Source of the DNA: Rhabdornis inornatus
Lineage: Eukaryota; Chordata; Aves; Passeriformes; Rhabdornithidae
Direction: 5' to 3'
Assembly: GCA_013397075.1 (NCBI GenBank)
Contig: VWZS01003692.1
Location: 1-64,000, forward strand
Length of the DNA stretch: 64,000 bases
The position numbers and the translations under genes are program-made. Numbering within the stretch: the stretch's first letter is position 1; every line of letters begins with the position of its first letter. Below the pieces are notes generated by a model. It made no database searches and was not told the origin of the DNA. It was given only the letters and a program-made list of their open reading frames with translations. Below are positions 1-11,447 of the stretch, piece after piece.

Positions 1-1502
1 AGGTGCTCTGCACCTGGTCCTCCGGCAGAAACCGGATTCCGAAGGAGCTCCCAGCGTGTCACACTGTTAATTAATTTTTCTAGTTTGTCACATGTGGCTC
101 AGGCTTCTCTCTAGTCCCCATTGTCAGCTATTCATTAACGAACGACTTAACCTGCAGCAGCTTGCAAGCCTCGTTCGTTACAAGCCAAACTGGCCAAAGA
201 GGTATTCCAGACCATCTGCCACCCTGCTCAGTATTTCCAGGTGGGCACAAGAAGGAGGAAGGAGGGGACGTTTGGAGCGATGGCATTTGTCTTCCCAAGT
301 CACTGTGAGGCTTGAGGGGGCCCTGGTGTCCTGGAGATGCAAAACACCTGCCTGCCCATGGGAAATGGTGAATGAGCTCTTTGGGGTTTTTCGCTTGTGC
401 GCGTGGCTTCTGCATTCCCTATGCAACTGAATGGTTCTCCATCTGTGAGTCTTCCAGCTTTTACCCTTGCAATTCTCTGCCCAGTCCAGCCCGCTGGTGG
501 GGCATTGAGCGACAACGGCTGTGTGTAGTGCTTGGTTGCTGGCTCGGGTTAAACCACAACATGAGAAATAGAGAAAAAGTGGTTTCAATGCAAGAGGAGG
601 AAGAATGAAGCTTCAAGTTTTGGAATAGTTGTGGTTTTTCTGTTTTCCTAAGCCTGCCTTCCTGTAGCCTGTCCAGCACCTGATGTATTTGGTCGCCGCC
701 TCACAACTTCAGTTCTGCTGGGACTGGCCCACTTGGGCCCACTGCTTTCCTGCTACCAGCACTTCGTGAGTTGTCCCAGAGCATGCTGGAACTTTCTTTT
801 CTTTCTTTCTTTACATCCACAGCAGGCAGCTCCCTCTGATGCATGGATGTGCCCAGGGAAGCTCCCGTAGGTGCACCTCAGATGGACGAGGCTCCTTGGA
901 AATGCCACAGCAGTGCAGCAGCAGGATGATGCATATGCAGTGGATGTGTTGCTTAGCTTTCCATGTTTTCATCAATCCTACCCTTTTTTGGTCTGTGTCC
1001 CACCTTGATCTGTCATGGACATTTGAGAAGCTCTCTTAATGGATTTCCTGAATCTGGGGATGCAGTATAATTGAGGTGGTGTTTTCAATATTTAGGGGTG
1101 TTACTTCCTTTTTGATGTTATCTCTGAAGTAAATGGAGAAAATGAGAGGCTTTCAAATATAAGGAGGTACATCAGCTGTTGGATGTAATTATTCTTTAAT
1201 AGAATTTCAACATTGCCCTGCAGTTTCTCACTGTTTGGATCAATTTTCCTATGCCTGTCTCACCTATGCTTGGTACTCTACAATAGGTGATCATGTAGTT
1301 TATTATCTTGTTATGCACAACACCAGTTGTTTATTATTCTAGTAATACCTGAAAGGATTGAGCTTTATAATATCTTGTGAGATTTTGAAAGAGAAATGTA
1401 GTTTTTATGTTTCTTGAGTAATTGCTGGCCTGGAGGATGAAACATGCAGTAAATAGCATGAGTCACCAGTATGAGGAAAGCCACTTGGTTTACCTGAAAT
1501 TA
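1..1502. other. Non-genic stretch, no feature recognised
   Basis: Both strands hold only short overlapping ORFs with no recognisable domain, no splice structure and no repeat I can name. I see nothing supportable here. Confidence 0.5.
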
Positions 1503-2600
1503 TAGAATCATAGAATGTTTTGGGATTTCAGGGATCCTAAAGATCATCTAGTTCCAACCCCTGTGTCATGGATAGGGCTACCTTCCACTAGTCCTGGTTG
1601 TCCATGCCCCATCCAACCTGGCTTTGGACACTGCTAGGGAAGGGAGAGATGCAGCTTCTTTGGGCAGCCCATGCCAGTGCTTCAGCACCCTCATAATCAA
1701 GAATTTCTTCCTTACATCTTATCTAACCCTGTCTTCTCTCAGTTTGAAGCCATTTCCCCTTCTTCTATCACTAAAATGTCTTTGTAGCTCTCCTCTAGCC
1801 TCTTTACGTACTGGAAAGGGCTGTAAAGTCTCCCAGAGCCTTATATTCTCCACACTGAACAAGCCCAGTTCTCTCACCTGTCCTTCATAGCACAGGTGTT
1901 CCATCCCTCTGATCATCTTGGTGGCCTCCTCAGCACTTGCTCTCACAGGTCTATGTCCTTCTTATTCTGGGGGGTCCAGAGCTGGATGCAGTGTTCTGGG
2001 TGGGCTCTCACTAGAGCAGAGTGAAGATGCACTCCCATTGACCTGCTGCCCATGCTGCTGGTAATGCAGCCCAGGATACAGTCAGCTTTCTGGGCTGTAA
2101 TCCCAGCTTTGTTGAAGCTGATGAGGTTTCTATGGGCCCACTTGTTGAGCTTGTCTGGGTCCCTCTGGATGGTACATCACTCCTCAGGCATGTCACCTGC
2201 TCAGCATGGTGTCACCCACAAATTTGCTGAGGGTGTACTAGATCCCTCTGTCTTGTGTCCTTGATGAAGGTCACAACTGGTTCCAGTATGGGCCCCTGAG
2301 GAACACCACTTTTCGCCGATACCCACAGGGATAATAAGCCATTGACTACTACCATCCGGATATGCTGGTTCAACTAATTCCACTACCACTGAATAGTCCA
2401 ACTAATTTCACTTCCACTGAACAGTCCCATCAAACCCACCTCTCTCCCATTTAGAGCAAAGACTGCTGTGGGGAATAGTGCCTTAGCCCTTACAGAACTC
2501 CAGAAGATGACATCTGTAACCTTTCCCTTGTCCACTAGTGTAGTCACTCCAACGCTGAAGACCACAAGGTTATTCAGCGGAACTTCCTCTGGATGAATGT
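1503..2600 (-). mobile_element. CR1 LINE fragment, 3' part
   Basis: The plus strand starts with the inverted CR1 3' end: a 'tagaatcatagaat' octamer-like tail, then the 'gatcatctagttccaacccc' block. Leftwards on minus come the 3' UTR and decayed reverse-transcriptase segments, such as the stretch around 2200-2260 corresponding to the 'SKFADDTKLGG' region. No frame is intact, so this is a dead 5'-truncated copy. The outer (5') boundary near 2600 is approximate. Confidence 0.85.
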
Positions 2601-3712
2601 CTGCTGGTTGGCCAGCTCAGCACCCCTCCCTTCTCCTGAGAGATTTTTTTTGCCTCCCAGGTTCCTGTGGGTTGAGTCATGCTCAGAATGCATCTCATAG
2701 GATGTTTGTGGTGTGCACAACACACACTTGGGTCTGGGAAGCCACCACAGGTTCCTGCCAGGAATATGCAGCAGGACAGCAACTGCCTGTTCAGTCACTG
2801 AACTTGCTGCTTGCTGAAAGCAAGTGGCAAATCTGCAACTTTCCCTCTGTGTTCCATTGGCCAACCTTTTCTGTGGTCAGAATGAACTGTCCTAGAGACT
2901 GTACAAACATGAGAAACAACAAGGCAATGTGCTAAATATTATTGCTTCTCCTTCCTCCTTCAACTGCCTGTAATAATATCTTTCCGCTCCAATAAACAGG
3001 TCACCCAAAATACAAACTTAATGTGTCCAAAAACAATTTCCAAAGTTTTAAAGAACAATACTAATATTTTTTTCTGGGTTTGGGGGTTTTCTTGGTTGAT
3101 TGGTTGGTTTTGGTTTTGTTGTTTTAGTTTTTTGAAACATACCTGCAAAATGTATAATTAGCGTCCTTATGAACAGTGCTTCTGATATTGCCTCCTCTTC
3201 CACTCCACAGTTTGATGCATATTTCCTTTTCTTTCCTCCCCTCTTTTTATATTGCTCTACACTTATATAGATTAGGGTGCATTCTACATTAGTGTGGGTT
3301 ATAGTGCATTCTACACTAATGTGTTGGTCTTTTCCCTCCAATTGATTGAACGAACTCTAATTAGTTGTACCTTCAGGCTGTACCTGTCCTCTGACTGTAC
3401 ATCAGCAAACTGTACATTTTTTTATTAATGTCTGAGGCAGAAATTGTGTTAGGTGCTATCAGTTTTCCTCTTCTCATGTAGTGAATGCCTGGTCAGTCTT
3501 TCACTCTGATACCTCTGGTAGCATCACCCTAGTGCTTGTTCAAAAACTTTCCAATCATCATGGCTGCAGCAGGATTTCCTGTGTGAGGAGGCACTGCTGA
3601 AATGGCTCTGGAGTCCTGGGGACTCTTGGCTGATGGTGGAGTATGGGGACCAGAGAAAGGCACCAGAACAGGGAGAAAGCAGCACTCAGAGACATTGTCA
3701 GGGAAATGACAA
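2601..3712. other. Non-genic stretch between CR1 and the TOPORS-like gene
   Basis: No gene is recognised. The segment from about 3630 to 3712 is similar to 13740-13810, so it belongs to the duplicated 3' flank shared by the two TOPORS-like copies. A short tandem repeat lies at 3270-3326. Confidence 0.45.
3270..3326. repeat. Two-copy tandem repeat, unit about 27 bp
   Basis: The core 'tgcattctacattagtgtg' appears twice with small changes (the second copy reads 'tgcattctacactaatgtg'). The two copies are directly adjacent. Confidence 0.7.
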
Positions 3713-3718
3713 TTTATT
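3713..3718 (-). promoter_or_regulatory. Poly(A) signal AATAAA of the TOPORS-like gene
   Basis: Plus-strand 'tttatt' reads AATAAA on minus, 42 bases past the stop codon at 3760. It gives the gene a very short 3' UTR. The paralogous flank near 13810 has a changed sequence (plus-strand 'gtatttcc') at the matching place, so the signal is lost there. Confidence 0.55.
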
Positions 3719-3759
3719 TCTTTTTTCTTGGCTGAAGAGTTCCTGGAGGCATGCTAATG

Positions 3760-4776
3760 CTACTGGCGGGATGGCCTCTTCTTGGGGCAGGGAGCATCCC
3801 GGGGTCTGGGGGCTCTCTTCTTCTGGGCATGCCGGGGCTTCCCAGAGCAGTGGTCCCTGCCCTGGTCAGGAGCAGAGGGGCTGCAGCCCCGGGCTGATGG
3901 ACCTGCTGTTGCAACTGTCTGCTTCTGCTCTTCCTGGGGCTGGTCCTGCTCTGAGCAGGTGGGCATAGATGGTGCGTGGCTGGGACTCTGTTGGACACCA
4001 GTTTCTGATGTACCCGCTTCCTCCTCTACCTCAGAGCCTGTGGGTCCACTGGTGAGAGTCACCTCCTGGGAGCTAGTGTACCTGGGTCTATTGGAGTTGG
4101 TGCTGGCATGACGGAAGCACAGGAGCCTCCGGGCTTCGTTGCTGCACTGGCCTGCAATGACGTTGATGGTGCCATAGACCAGTGATGCTGTGTGCCCATT
4201 GAGGAGAGGCTCCAACAGCTCAACCAAGATCTCTGCATTCGGACCACAGACACAGAGGCCGTGCACGATGGAGCCCTCTGCAGCCTCTGCTCGCCACCAC
4301 TGGTCCTTATAAACTGCTGCCAGCCTCCAGCGCAGCCAGGGAAGCACAGGGTCCAGCAGTTGCTGTTGCCTTCGGAAAAGTTCTGCCCAGACCTCAGGTA
4401 GGAGGCCACCCACGAACTCTGACTCTGCAGCCTCCTGCTCATCTGGAGGCAGCATCCTTTGTGGAGAAGGTAGAGGGGACACCCCAGGGCGATGGGGGCT
4501 CTTTTGGGCCAGGTGGAATGGAGCACTCCCCGCCTGGCTGCTGTCTTCTGTCAACTCTTCTGAGGCTGTGATGGCAAACTGTAGATAGTCCTGTTCGCTC
4601 CGCTCAGAAAATTTTACAATCTCCATAGGTCTGCTGCAGAGTGGGCATGCTGGATTTGTCTTTGCCCACCGCAGGATGCAGCCCAGGCAGAACTGGTCAT
4701 TACAGGGTAGAGCAGAAGCCACATCTCTCCGAGTGTTGTGACAGATAGGGCAGCTCCAGTCTGCTCCTGTGGCCAT
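3760..4776 (-). CDS. TOPORS-like RING-finger protein (338 aa, single exon)
   Basis: This is a predicted E3 ubiquitin-ligase-like protein of the TOPORS family, probably nuclear. A RING lies at residues 9-47 with ligands C9, C12, C25, C30, C33, C44 and C47. The expected His between C25 and C30 is Asp27 (PCNDQFC, where paralogs have PCGHxFC). Residues about 120-225 resemble the TOPORS region after the RING ('ELFRRQQQLLDPVLPWLRWRL', cf. the family's 'FFRRNPxxLxRLVPWLKREL'). The tail is Gln/Glu/Ser-rich and ends in a basic KKR/KKRP patch that could be a nuclear localisation signal. I chose the ATG at 4776 because the decayed paralog has the same M-x-T-x-x-W-S-C-P-I-C start and the Kozak context is good (A at -3, G at +4). 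An upstream in-frame ATG at 4839 would add 21 residues. It is far shorter than true TOPORS (about 1,000 aa) and is one of two copies in the window. Whether it is an active ligase is uncertain. Confidence 0.8.
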   Translation of the reverse strand: MATGADWSCPICHNTRRDVASALPCNDQFCLGCILRWAKTNPACPLCSRPMEIVKFSERSEQDYLQFAITASEELTEDSSQAGSAPFHLAQKSPHRPGVSPLPSPQRMLPPDEQEAAESEFVGGLLPEVWAELFRRQQQLLDPVLPWLRWRLAAVYKDQWWRAEAAEGSIVHGLCVCGPNAEILVELLEPLLNGHTASLVYGTINVIAGQCSNEARRLLCFRHASTNSNRPRYTSSQEVTLTSGPTGSEVEEEAGTSETGVQQSPSHAPSMPTCSEQDQPQEEQKQTVATAGPSARGCSPSAPDQGRDHCSGKPRHAQKKRAPRPRDAPCPKKRPSRQ

Positions 4777-4894
4777 GTCTTCTTGCTGCAGCAGGCTGGG
4801 GAGAACTGAGGGCCAGAAGTAGTTCCCACTTGCAGGCACACTCAGTAGAAGTCCAGACTTGAGCTAAACTGGCCCAGCCATGTTCTGCAGGTGC

Positions 4895-5085
4895 ACATAT
4901 AACCAATGAGGGATGTGATATCACAGTCTGTCTCCTGATGACAGTATTCTCCACCACCCAGTGATGTCACAGTCAAATAGATGTCTGGTCCCTGAATATA
5001 AGCAGTGAGGGATGTTAGGTTACAATCGGTCTCCTGGTGATGCCATCCTCCCACCCAGTGATGTTACAACAGGACATTCGTCCCT
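4895..5085. repeat. Imperfect two-copy tandem duplication, period about 99 bp
   Basis: Two adjacent units share 'gagggatgt', 'tctcctg' (4931 and 5030) and 'cacccagtgatgt'. They lie 120-310 bp upstream of the TOPORS-like start codon, so they fall in its likely promoter or 5' UTR. Confidence 0.75.
4962..4969. promoter_or_regulatory. CRE-like octamer TGATGTCA
   Basis: One base away from the palindromic cAMP response element TGACGTCA, 186 bp upstream of the TOPORS-like ATG. The second tandem unit has the weaker form TGATGTTA. The same octamer occurs 116 bp upstream of the acrosin-like ATG. A chance match is quite possible. Confidence 0.25.
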
Positions 5086-8000
5086 GCATTTCCTCGTGCC
5101 TCTACACGTACATCCAGGGCTACTGCAGCTCCATGTTACACTCTCTTTTCTCACCCATGACTTTGGCTGACCACCACAGTTAAATGGCAGTCACCAAGGC
5201 CTTGGCCATGTCTCCAGTTTTAATATCAGTTTATCACTGGCATTTCTATGGACATTCTTGTGAATTTTTAGCTGAATTTTGATTCCTTATTTTGAGCAGG
5301 GTTTATGCTTATGGATCCACACTCAGTTTCATTTTTCCCTTTTCCTACCAAGCATTTCAGCACTTTTATGAGGCCACAGTTATTTCTGGAATGAAGCAGT
5401 TAAAAGGTATACAAGGTGGAAGCAATAGAGTCCTTTTGACAGGGGAGGCCAGGTTAAACTCCACAAAAATAATGACCTGAAGGAACAGATATTCAGCTGG
5501 AGAGCCAGATCCACAACCTGGCTCCATTCACAGAGTTCTTTGCCAAACCATTCTAAACACATTTCCACATTAGAAGGATGGATCTTTGAGTGTATTTCTT
5601 CTGCTTCCTTTGTTCTCCACTTTTATTAGAAGTAGAGAATTAGAACAACAAGAATAAAGAACAACAAATATAAAATATGCCTTTTCTGATAAAGGAAACC
5701 CCACAACAAAATGGATCTCTTGCTCTGCTTCAATGTTCTCCCTTTTTAGGCTGCAGCATTTTTTTTTCAGCTCACAATTCAACTGGACCAGGTGGACAGT
5801 ATAAATTAGTGCTCAACTCGTGTTTTTCAGTAAATGCATGTTTGGGTTTATATCTGAAAATTAGTGTAAAGGGAGATGATTACTACAGAAGCTGTTCTAA
5901 AAGTTATCGCGTATTGGGTAGAAAGGTAGGTGAGTAGGTGGATAGGTAGCTAGATAGTTGGACAAATGGATGGATGGATAGATATAAAAGCTGCTTTTTG
6001 TTAAGCTTCAAACTACGTTACATACAAATTTAATATAATTCTATATTAACCCTAGGATGCTTGTCCAGTAGAAATGTAAATAAAATATATTGATGTCAAT
6101 TGTATATGTAACTGACAGGATCCAGTGGATAGATCTAAAAGGAAAGAGCATAAAAATTGGACAATAATATCTCAGTTGCCCATCATCATGAAGGAAAATT
6201 AGCAGTAGTTCATCAAATAAGCAGTAAATCAGGAAAGGCCCCACACCTTTGATATGGTAGATCAAGAGAGGGAATTAATGCCCTATGCAGCTAAGAGTGC
6301 TTACTAAAGTAATGATGCATTAACTCCCTGTCGGAGACTCTGAAATGGATTTTTGTCTTCCCAGCCTTGTGAAACAAGATTCATCACTTGAAAGAACAGC
6401 AATAGTATCAGTAAAGTCAATAGCATGTGACAGAGGTGTATTAAAGCAATGATTTAGAAAGTTCAGTGTATAAAATGGATTATTAGGATCAAAACAGGAT
6501 CAAAAGCCCTTGCATTTCAAGGATCTGTAGGAATATAAGACGAATGGGGAAAAAAATCCTTGCTTCAAGTGAGAGGGGAATGCTTCCTTGGAGTTTTTGT
6601 GCATTCATTCCCATGTGCACAGGGATATTGTCCAGTCTGAAAATAACTGCAAATGATTCTGTGAAGGGAGAACATTTTTAGTGATCTTGCCACTTGGATG
6701 GTCTTTTGAATTGCAATAATCAAAGCTGAAGTATAAAAATTTTGCATCTGACCTTTGACGATTGTAAATCAGAGTCTCTGGTAAAATAAGGCAGAGTCAC
6801 TTGTCATGCTAACAAAGCATCAGCAGTTTGGCTTTGAGCCTTGTAGTATCTGTTTCTTCATACAAACGGACTTGCTTCTGTTGGCAATCAACATGTTGGA
6901 AGTGGTTAACACAAAGAGATTGAGATACCACTCACTGGTTGCACCACCAGACTAGCAGAAGATACAGAATGTACCCTCCAGGATTTCATATCCTCAGTGT
7001 ATATTTCTGTATTTTGTCAGAAATTGCTGGAAGACTGAACTTAAATCACATGTTGTTATTTATTTAGCAGTGTGAGGAAGGAAAAATAAGTCAGAAAATA
7101 TTGGGGGAAAGCATATCTGTAAGCCATACCAAAAAAAAGATCCGACACAACTCTCTCTGGGATTGCTCAATTAGCTTTCCTTATTCGCTAGAAGAAAACA
7201 GTAATCCAACATCATGCTCTGCAGAATGTCAGTAGGATATTCCCTGAGAAAACTGATTACAACTAGTTCATCTGTAATAAGAAGTTAAAAGGGGTATTTT
7301 TCTCTATTGCCAATTTTACTTGCTGGTAGTATCCTTCTTTCTTATATATATAAGTGGTATGGAGTATTACAGAATAAAAACTTCAAATAAGTATGTCTTG
7401 TGTTTTTTCCTGTGCAATTCTAGCTGTGTCTAGCAGCCTACACCTAGTGAAATGTTACTTTGCTTTTTGTTAACTAGTAAATGACTCCTCTAATTTTTTG
7501 TGTCATGTGCAATTTCACATGTAGCACAAGCTCTCTCAGCGTGCCCTTCTTCTTATGTATGAATATCTAAACAACAGGTACCAACTCAGGGTCGCCAGGT
7601 GTGGATATTCATCATGGTACAAACACAAGAAAATCAGTTAAATCCAATGCCCATATGCTAAGACATTTATATACAGAGAAGTACCAAGCTGCAGCCTACA
7701 GCAGAAAAGTCAATGGAATGAGCATTTAAATGTTTGCTGTCAAACACATGCTAAAACAATGCACAGAACTATGATTGTATTCAATAAACAGACAAGGACT
7801 TGTGCATGAATGCTTTATAACATGGCACAAAGGCAAGAGCTGCTCATCACCCTGAATGAAGCACTTGATATTCCTCACTCCAGGACATGGCAGTATTGAA
7901 TTATTTGCATTGGAAAAGACCCTTAAGGTAAGTCCAGCTGTAAACCAAAAACCTTGTTATAAGTACAAATCCGATTATCTAAACTTTACAGTTTCCTGCA

Positions 8001-8859
8001 GGGTGAGGAAAGGCATTGCTTTCTCAGATGCAACAGAAATGCATAAGCCAAGAATGATTCCTGACAGCAAAACAATGAAGGAAATATCTAGCAATAAGTG
8101 CAATCCAGCAGGGGTCTAACCTGGGATATTTCCTGTTTAACTTGTGGGCAATGGGCAAAGCAAAGGAGAGCCATTGTGATCCTGGCAGATGATGACAAAC
8201 TACAGAAGAGGAAGAGGAGGAGCAGGCTGTTAATAGCTCCCAGAAATGGGGGCAGGAATGAGCTAAAGGGAATCCCATCAAATTCAGCAATAACAAAAGG
8301 GGTTATCACTTCTCCTTGGCACTTGTCAGACCACAAACGGATCCTGCATCCAGGCCCTGATCCACGAGTCAAGGATGGAAATTGGCAAAATAGGACAAAT
8401 TCAGGGAAGGCCACCATGGGAGTGGGGCTGGAGCACTGACTCTGATAGGTGCAGCTATGGGTCCAGGACTGGTTCACTCTGAAGCAGAGACAGCTGTAAG
8501 GCATCTGAAAGCACCTGGAGGCTAAGGGCTGGGATCAAGGGGCACAGGCCATTCACAGAGGTGCCTGGCAGGAAAAAAGAGAAAGTGGTATCAGCTGAAG
8601 CTAGAGAGGCTTGGGCTGGAGATAAAGAAAAACTTAGCGCAATGTCGGTGGAGTGAGGGTCCAGAGAGGTTCTGCATCCTTTAACTGGTAAAGCCCCAGG
8701 CAACCTGGTCTGACCCGATGAATGACGGTGCTTTGAGCAGGAGGCTTAATGAAAGATCTTGCGAGGTGACTTCCAGCCTGAAGGATTCCTCAGATGTGAA
8801 TTTTCCGCGATTGGTGGCGTCATCGATGTTCCAGAGGTTCATTGTACGGTCTCCCCGGG
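5086..8859. other. AT-rich non-genic stretch
   Basis: No gene or named repeat is recognised with confidence. A degenerate GATA/GGTA tetranucleotide tract sits near 5925-5987. A possible worn CR1 scrap ('ttggaaaagacccttaaggt', near 7911) is too short to call. Confidence 0.5.
5925..5987. repeat. Degenerate tetranucleotide tract (GGTA/GATA/GGAT)
   Basis: Runs of 'ggta', 'gata' and 'tggatggatggatagata' in series with point changes. An old microsatellite. Confidence 0.75.
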
Positions 8860-9110
8860 CGCCTGAGGGACGGCGGAGCACAGCGCCCCCCGCTGGCCCC
8901 TTGCCGTTACCCGGGCGCGTGCCGGGGGCGGGGCCGTTAGGGCTCGGTCGCTGGCGGGCGCGCGCGCCCCCGTGTGTCGCGACTGTCGCCGACTGCGGGC
9001 GATGGAGGAGCCGCCGCCGCCCGGCCCGGCCCGGCCCGGCCCTGCCCTGCCCTGCCCTGCCCTGCCCTGCCCTGCCCTGCCCTGCCCTGCCCTGCCCTGC
9101 CGACCTCGAG
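8860..9110. promoter_or_regulatory. CpG island, probable promoter
   Basis: A sharp rise in G+C with many CpG dinucleotides ('gggcgcgcgcgcccccg', 'cgtgtgtcgcgactgtcgcc') inside otherwise AT-rich DNA. No TATA box is seen. It lies directly upstream of the candidate exon at 9002-9176 on plus. It is the only clear CpG island in the window. Confidence 0.7.
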
Positions 9111-9176
9111 GCTGTGTTTCAGGCCCTGGAGCAGATTGTTGCTTTGTCCCCCCTGAACTGGCTGCCCTTTCCGGAG
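9002..9176 (+). CDS. Candidate first coding exon of an unidentified gene
   Basis: An ATG at 9002 in good context (gggcgATGG) opens MEEPPPPG and runs into the proline/alanine-coding pentanucleotide array. The sequence after the array reads well in a different frame (DLEAVFQALEQIVALSPLNW, from 9102) up to a donor at GAG|GTGACT, with the last exon base at 9176. That frame is closed off from the 9002 ATG unless the array gains one unit or loses two. The donor phase (0) matches the candidate exon at 11448-11568. I do not recognise the product. Alternatives are a non-coding first exon or a pseudogene. Confidence 0.35.
9020..9100. repeat. Pentanucleotide array (CCCGG)n then (CCTGC)12
   Basis: About four CCCGG units run from 9020 to 9040. 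Twelve uninterrupted CCTGC units follow from 9041 to 9100. The purity suggests recent length change. The unit size is not a multiple of three, so each unit gained or lost changes the reading frame. Confidence 0.95.
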
Positions 9177-9242
9177 GTGACTCCACTCGATGGCGATGCT
9201 GGGGTGTGCAATGAGAGCTTTTCAGTGTTGTCACGTGCCTGA

Positions 9243-11447
9243 GAAGTAAATGTATCTTTAGTTCAGTGCTTGTTCATTAAAAGCAAAATTTTAAAAAGAT
9301 AAGCAAATCAAAATTATCCGGCACTCCGGAGCATGAGACCATCGCTTGTCTTGGCCAAATTCAGGTGCTCATTTTCAAGCGAAAAATGCACATTGCAGAT
9401 TTGTTTATGTAGATAAAATGGAAACTTTTAAGGTCATCTCTGATCCTAAAGAGTATTTTGAGAATTGCCACCGAAGGCAAACATTTTTATTGAAAATTCA
9501 GGAAAACTGTTAGTTGGAGTTACCAATTTTGTATTTTCTATGCAAAATACCGTTTATGAACATTTGTGTAGAGAACTGCAAGTCTCATGTGCAGAGAGGG
9601 GCATGGGAGAGCCCCTGTTACAGCACCAAATGCAGTCTCTCCTTTTGGCTTTGAACACGAAAGAAAAGGAAGGGGTAGGCTGCATCTCTTGCTGCTGCAT
9701 GAGACCCTGCCTAGTATGTAGATGCTTGAAATGCCATGTTTGTGTATGTGTTTAAGCTACTATTTTACTGTCCTCTCCTTATCCTGATGCCTTCAACTAA
9801 GTTTTTAGGTGGCACATCCTCTGCTGGTGCAAACTTGTCACTATTGCTCTCTGTGTTGCAACTATTAGTCATCTTCCTCTTGGGTGTCTTTCCAGAAAGA
9901 CGTATATTCTGATGAATCCCCTACAAAGCTCCAGTCTGGATTACGCTGTTCTGTTCTGTGCTGGGTAGAGAGGAGCACGTCCTTGTGCCAGTGCACACAG
10001 AGGTAGGAGGAGTCCTTCCTCAGTGCCCACTAAGTGAATTGTCTTGCCTGCACTTCATCAGTTTTGATAGCTTTTGAACAGTGGTTTGAGAAGTATATAT
10101 TTATCATTGTTGGAGGCTTTGGCAATTAGGGCCCAGATTTCATCCTCAGGAATAGAGTGATAAAGTGTGTGAGTCAAGGAGTTGTTGGGGAACAGATATT
10201 TTGGTTTTCAGTCCTCATGAGTTATGCATGTGATAACAAGGGTGTTGTTGGTCCTGGATATGAAGTGGTTAAAGATTTGCAGCTTATTCTGTGTTGAAGA
10301 GTAGTACAGGGACTACTAGGCCTTTGGTTTGACAGCTTCCCTCTTTTGATTAAAAATCTCTTTTCTTTAACTTTTGGCTCTTCCCAGACTTCTCTGGGTG
10401 TTTAGTTCCTGTATTGACCCAGCCTTTTTGCATATTTTTATACAGCTTCATCAAAAAATGTACATTTCTATTAATATACACAGGCATTGGCCGTTAAATG
10501 TTTGAGTAAGAGCAGACTCAAGGTGGAGAGTGTGATTTTTTCGAATTATCCATATCCTGTCACCCAGTGTGATGCCCTTTTGTCTTCTGTAAACTCACAC
10601 AATTTTCAAAAGCCTTCTCTTCCTTAATAGAAGGATATCTTGCAGGCTCTGAACAATCATCCATCTTCAAGGTACTGATGGCTAACCTGTTTGCAAGAGA
10701 GACTTATATTCTTGAACAGGTGATAATGAGAATATCTTTCTGACTAATGATAAATTCCAGGTACTTAACTTCGGGCCTTTACTTCCTCAGCAGAATAGAA
10801 ACCTAACTAGGTTGTCTAGCTTTAGGAGGTTTTTTTAACCCTATAGATTTTTGCCGCATAATCATGGAAACATACCCATGCAGTAAATGGTTGCCTACAA
10901 AATACATATAGAGCAGGAGAGAAGAGCTCCAAAAAGCAAGCAATATGCTAACATTTAATAATTATTAAATTATTAATTAATAATTAGACTTAGTAATTGG
11001 ATGAGCTGGGGTGAGATTCACAGCCAGAAATGTATGGCTTATGAATGTAGTTTTGCATCACACAACCTGTGCAGTGGTTTGAGCGAGATGTCTCAGTAAT
11101 AACACATATGTAAACCTAGTGGTAACTAGGAAGGCACCTTGATTTCTCTTTTTATAGCTAGTGTCATAAGCAAAGACAAAGTTCNNNNNNNNNNNNNNNG
11201 AGGACTGATGTATTCTGTTTTTATGATTTTGTGTTTTGATTAATAGGTATTTTGTAAGAGTTTGAGTTTCAATTTAACAAATGCTTGCCATGTAAACCAT
11301 GTTAATAGTGTTAACCTCGTGTTATGTGTCATTTCAGGGTGGAGAAAAACTGTTATTATTGTGTCCAAAAAATGATTACAAGAAAACAGCAAGTGATCTT
11401 TGGGTTTGCTTCTGGGTTTTTTTTTTGTTTTTTTTTTCTTTTTTAAG
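9243..11447. other. Probable intron or non-genic sequence
   Basis: AT-rich sequence between the two candidate exons, with a 15-base N gap at 11185-11199. If the two exons belong together this is a 2.27-kb intron ending in a long T-rich tract and AAG. No other feature is seen. Confidence 0.4.
11185..11199. other. Assembly gap (15 N)
   Basis: A run of 15 N, the first of two multi-base gaps in the window. Confidence 0.99.

Noticed and set aside
3714..4111. Plus-strand ORFs of 94-111 aa across the TOPORS-like gene
   Set aside because: They are shadows of the minus-strand coding sequence in GC-rich DNA.
7900..7935. CR1 fragment ('ttggaaaagacccttaagg')
   Set aside because: Only about 25 bases look like the CR1 3' UTR and no flanking blocks follow, so it is too short to call.
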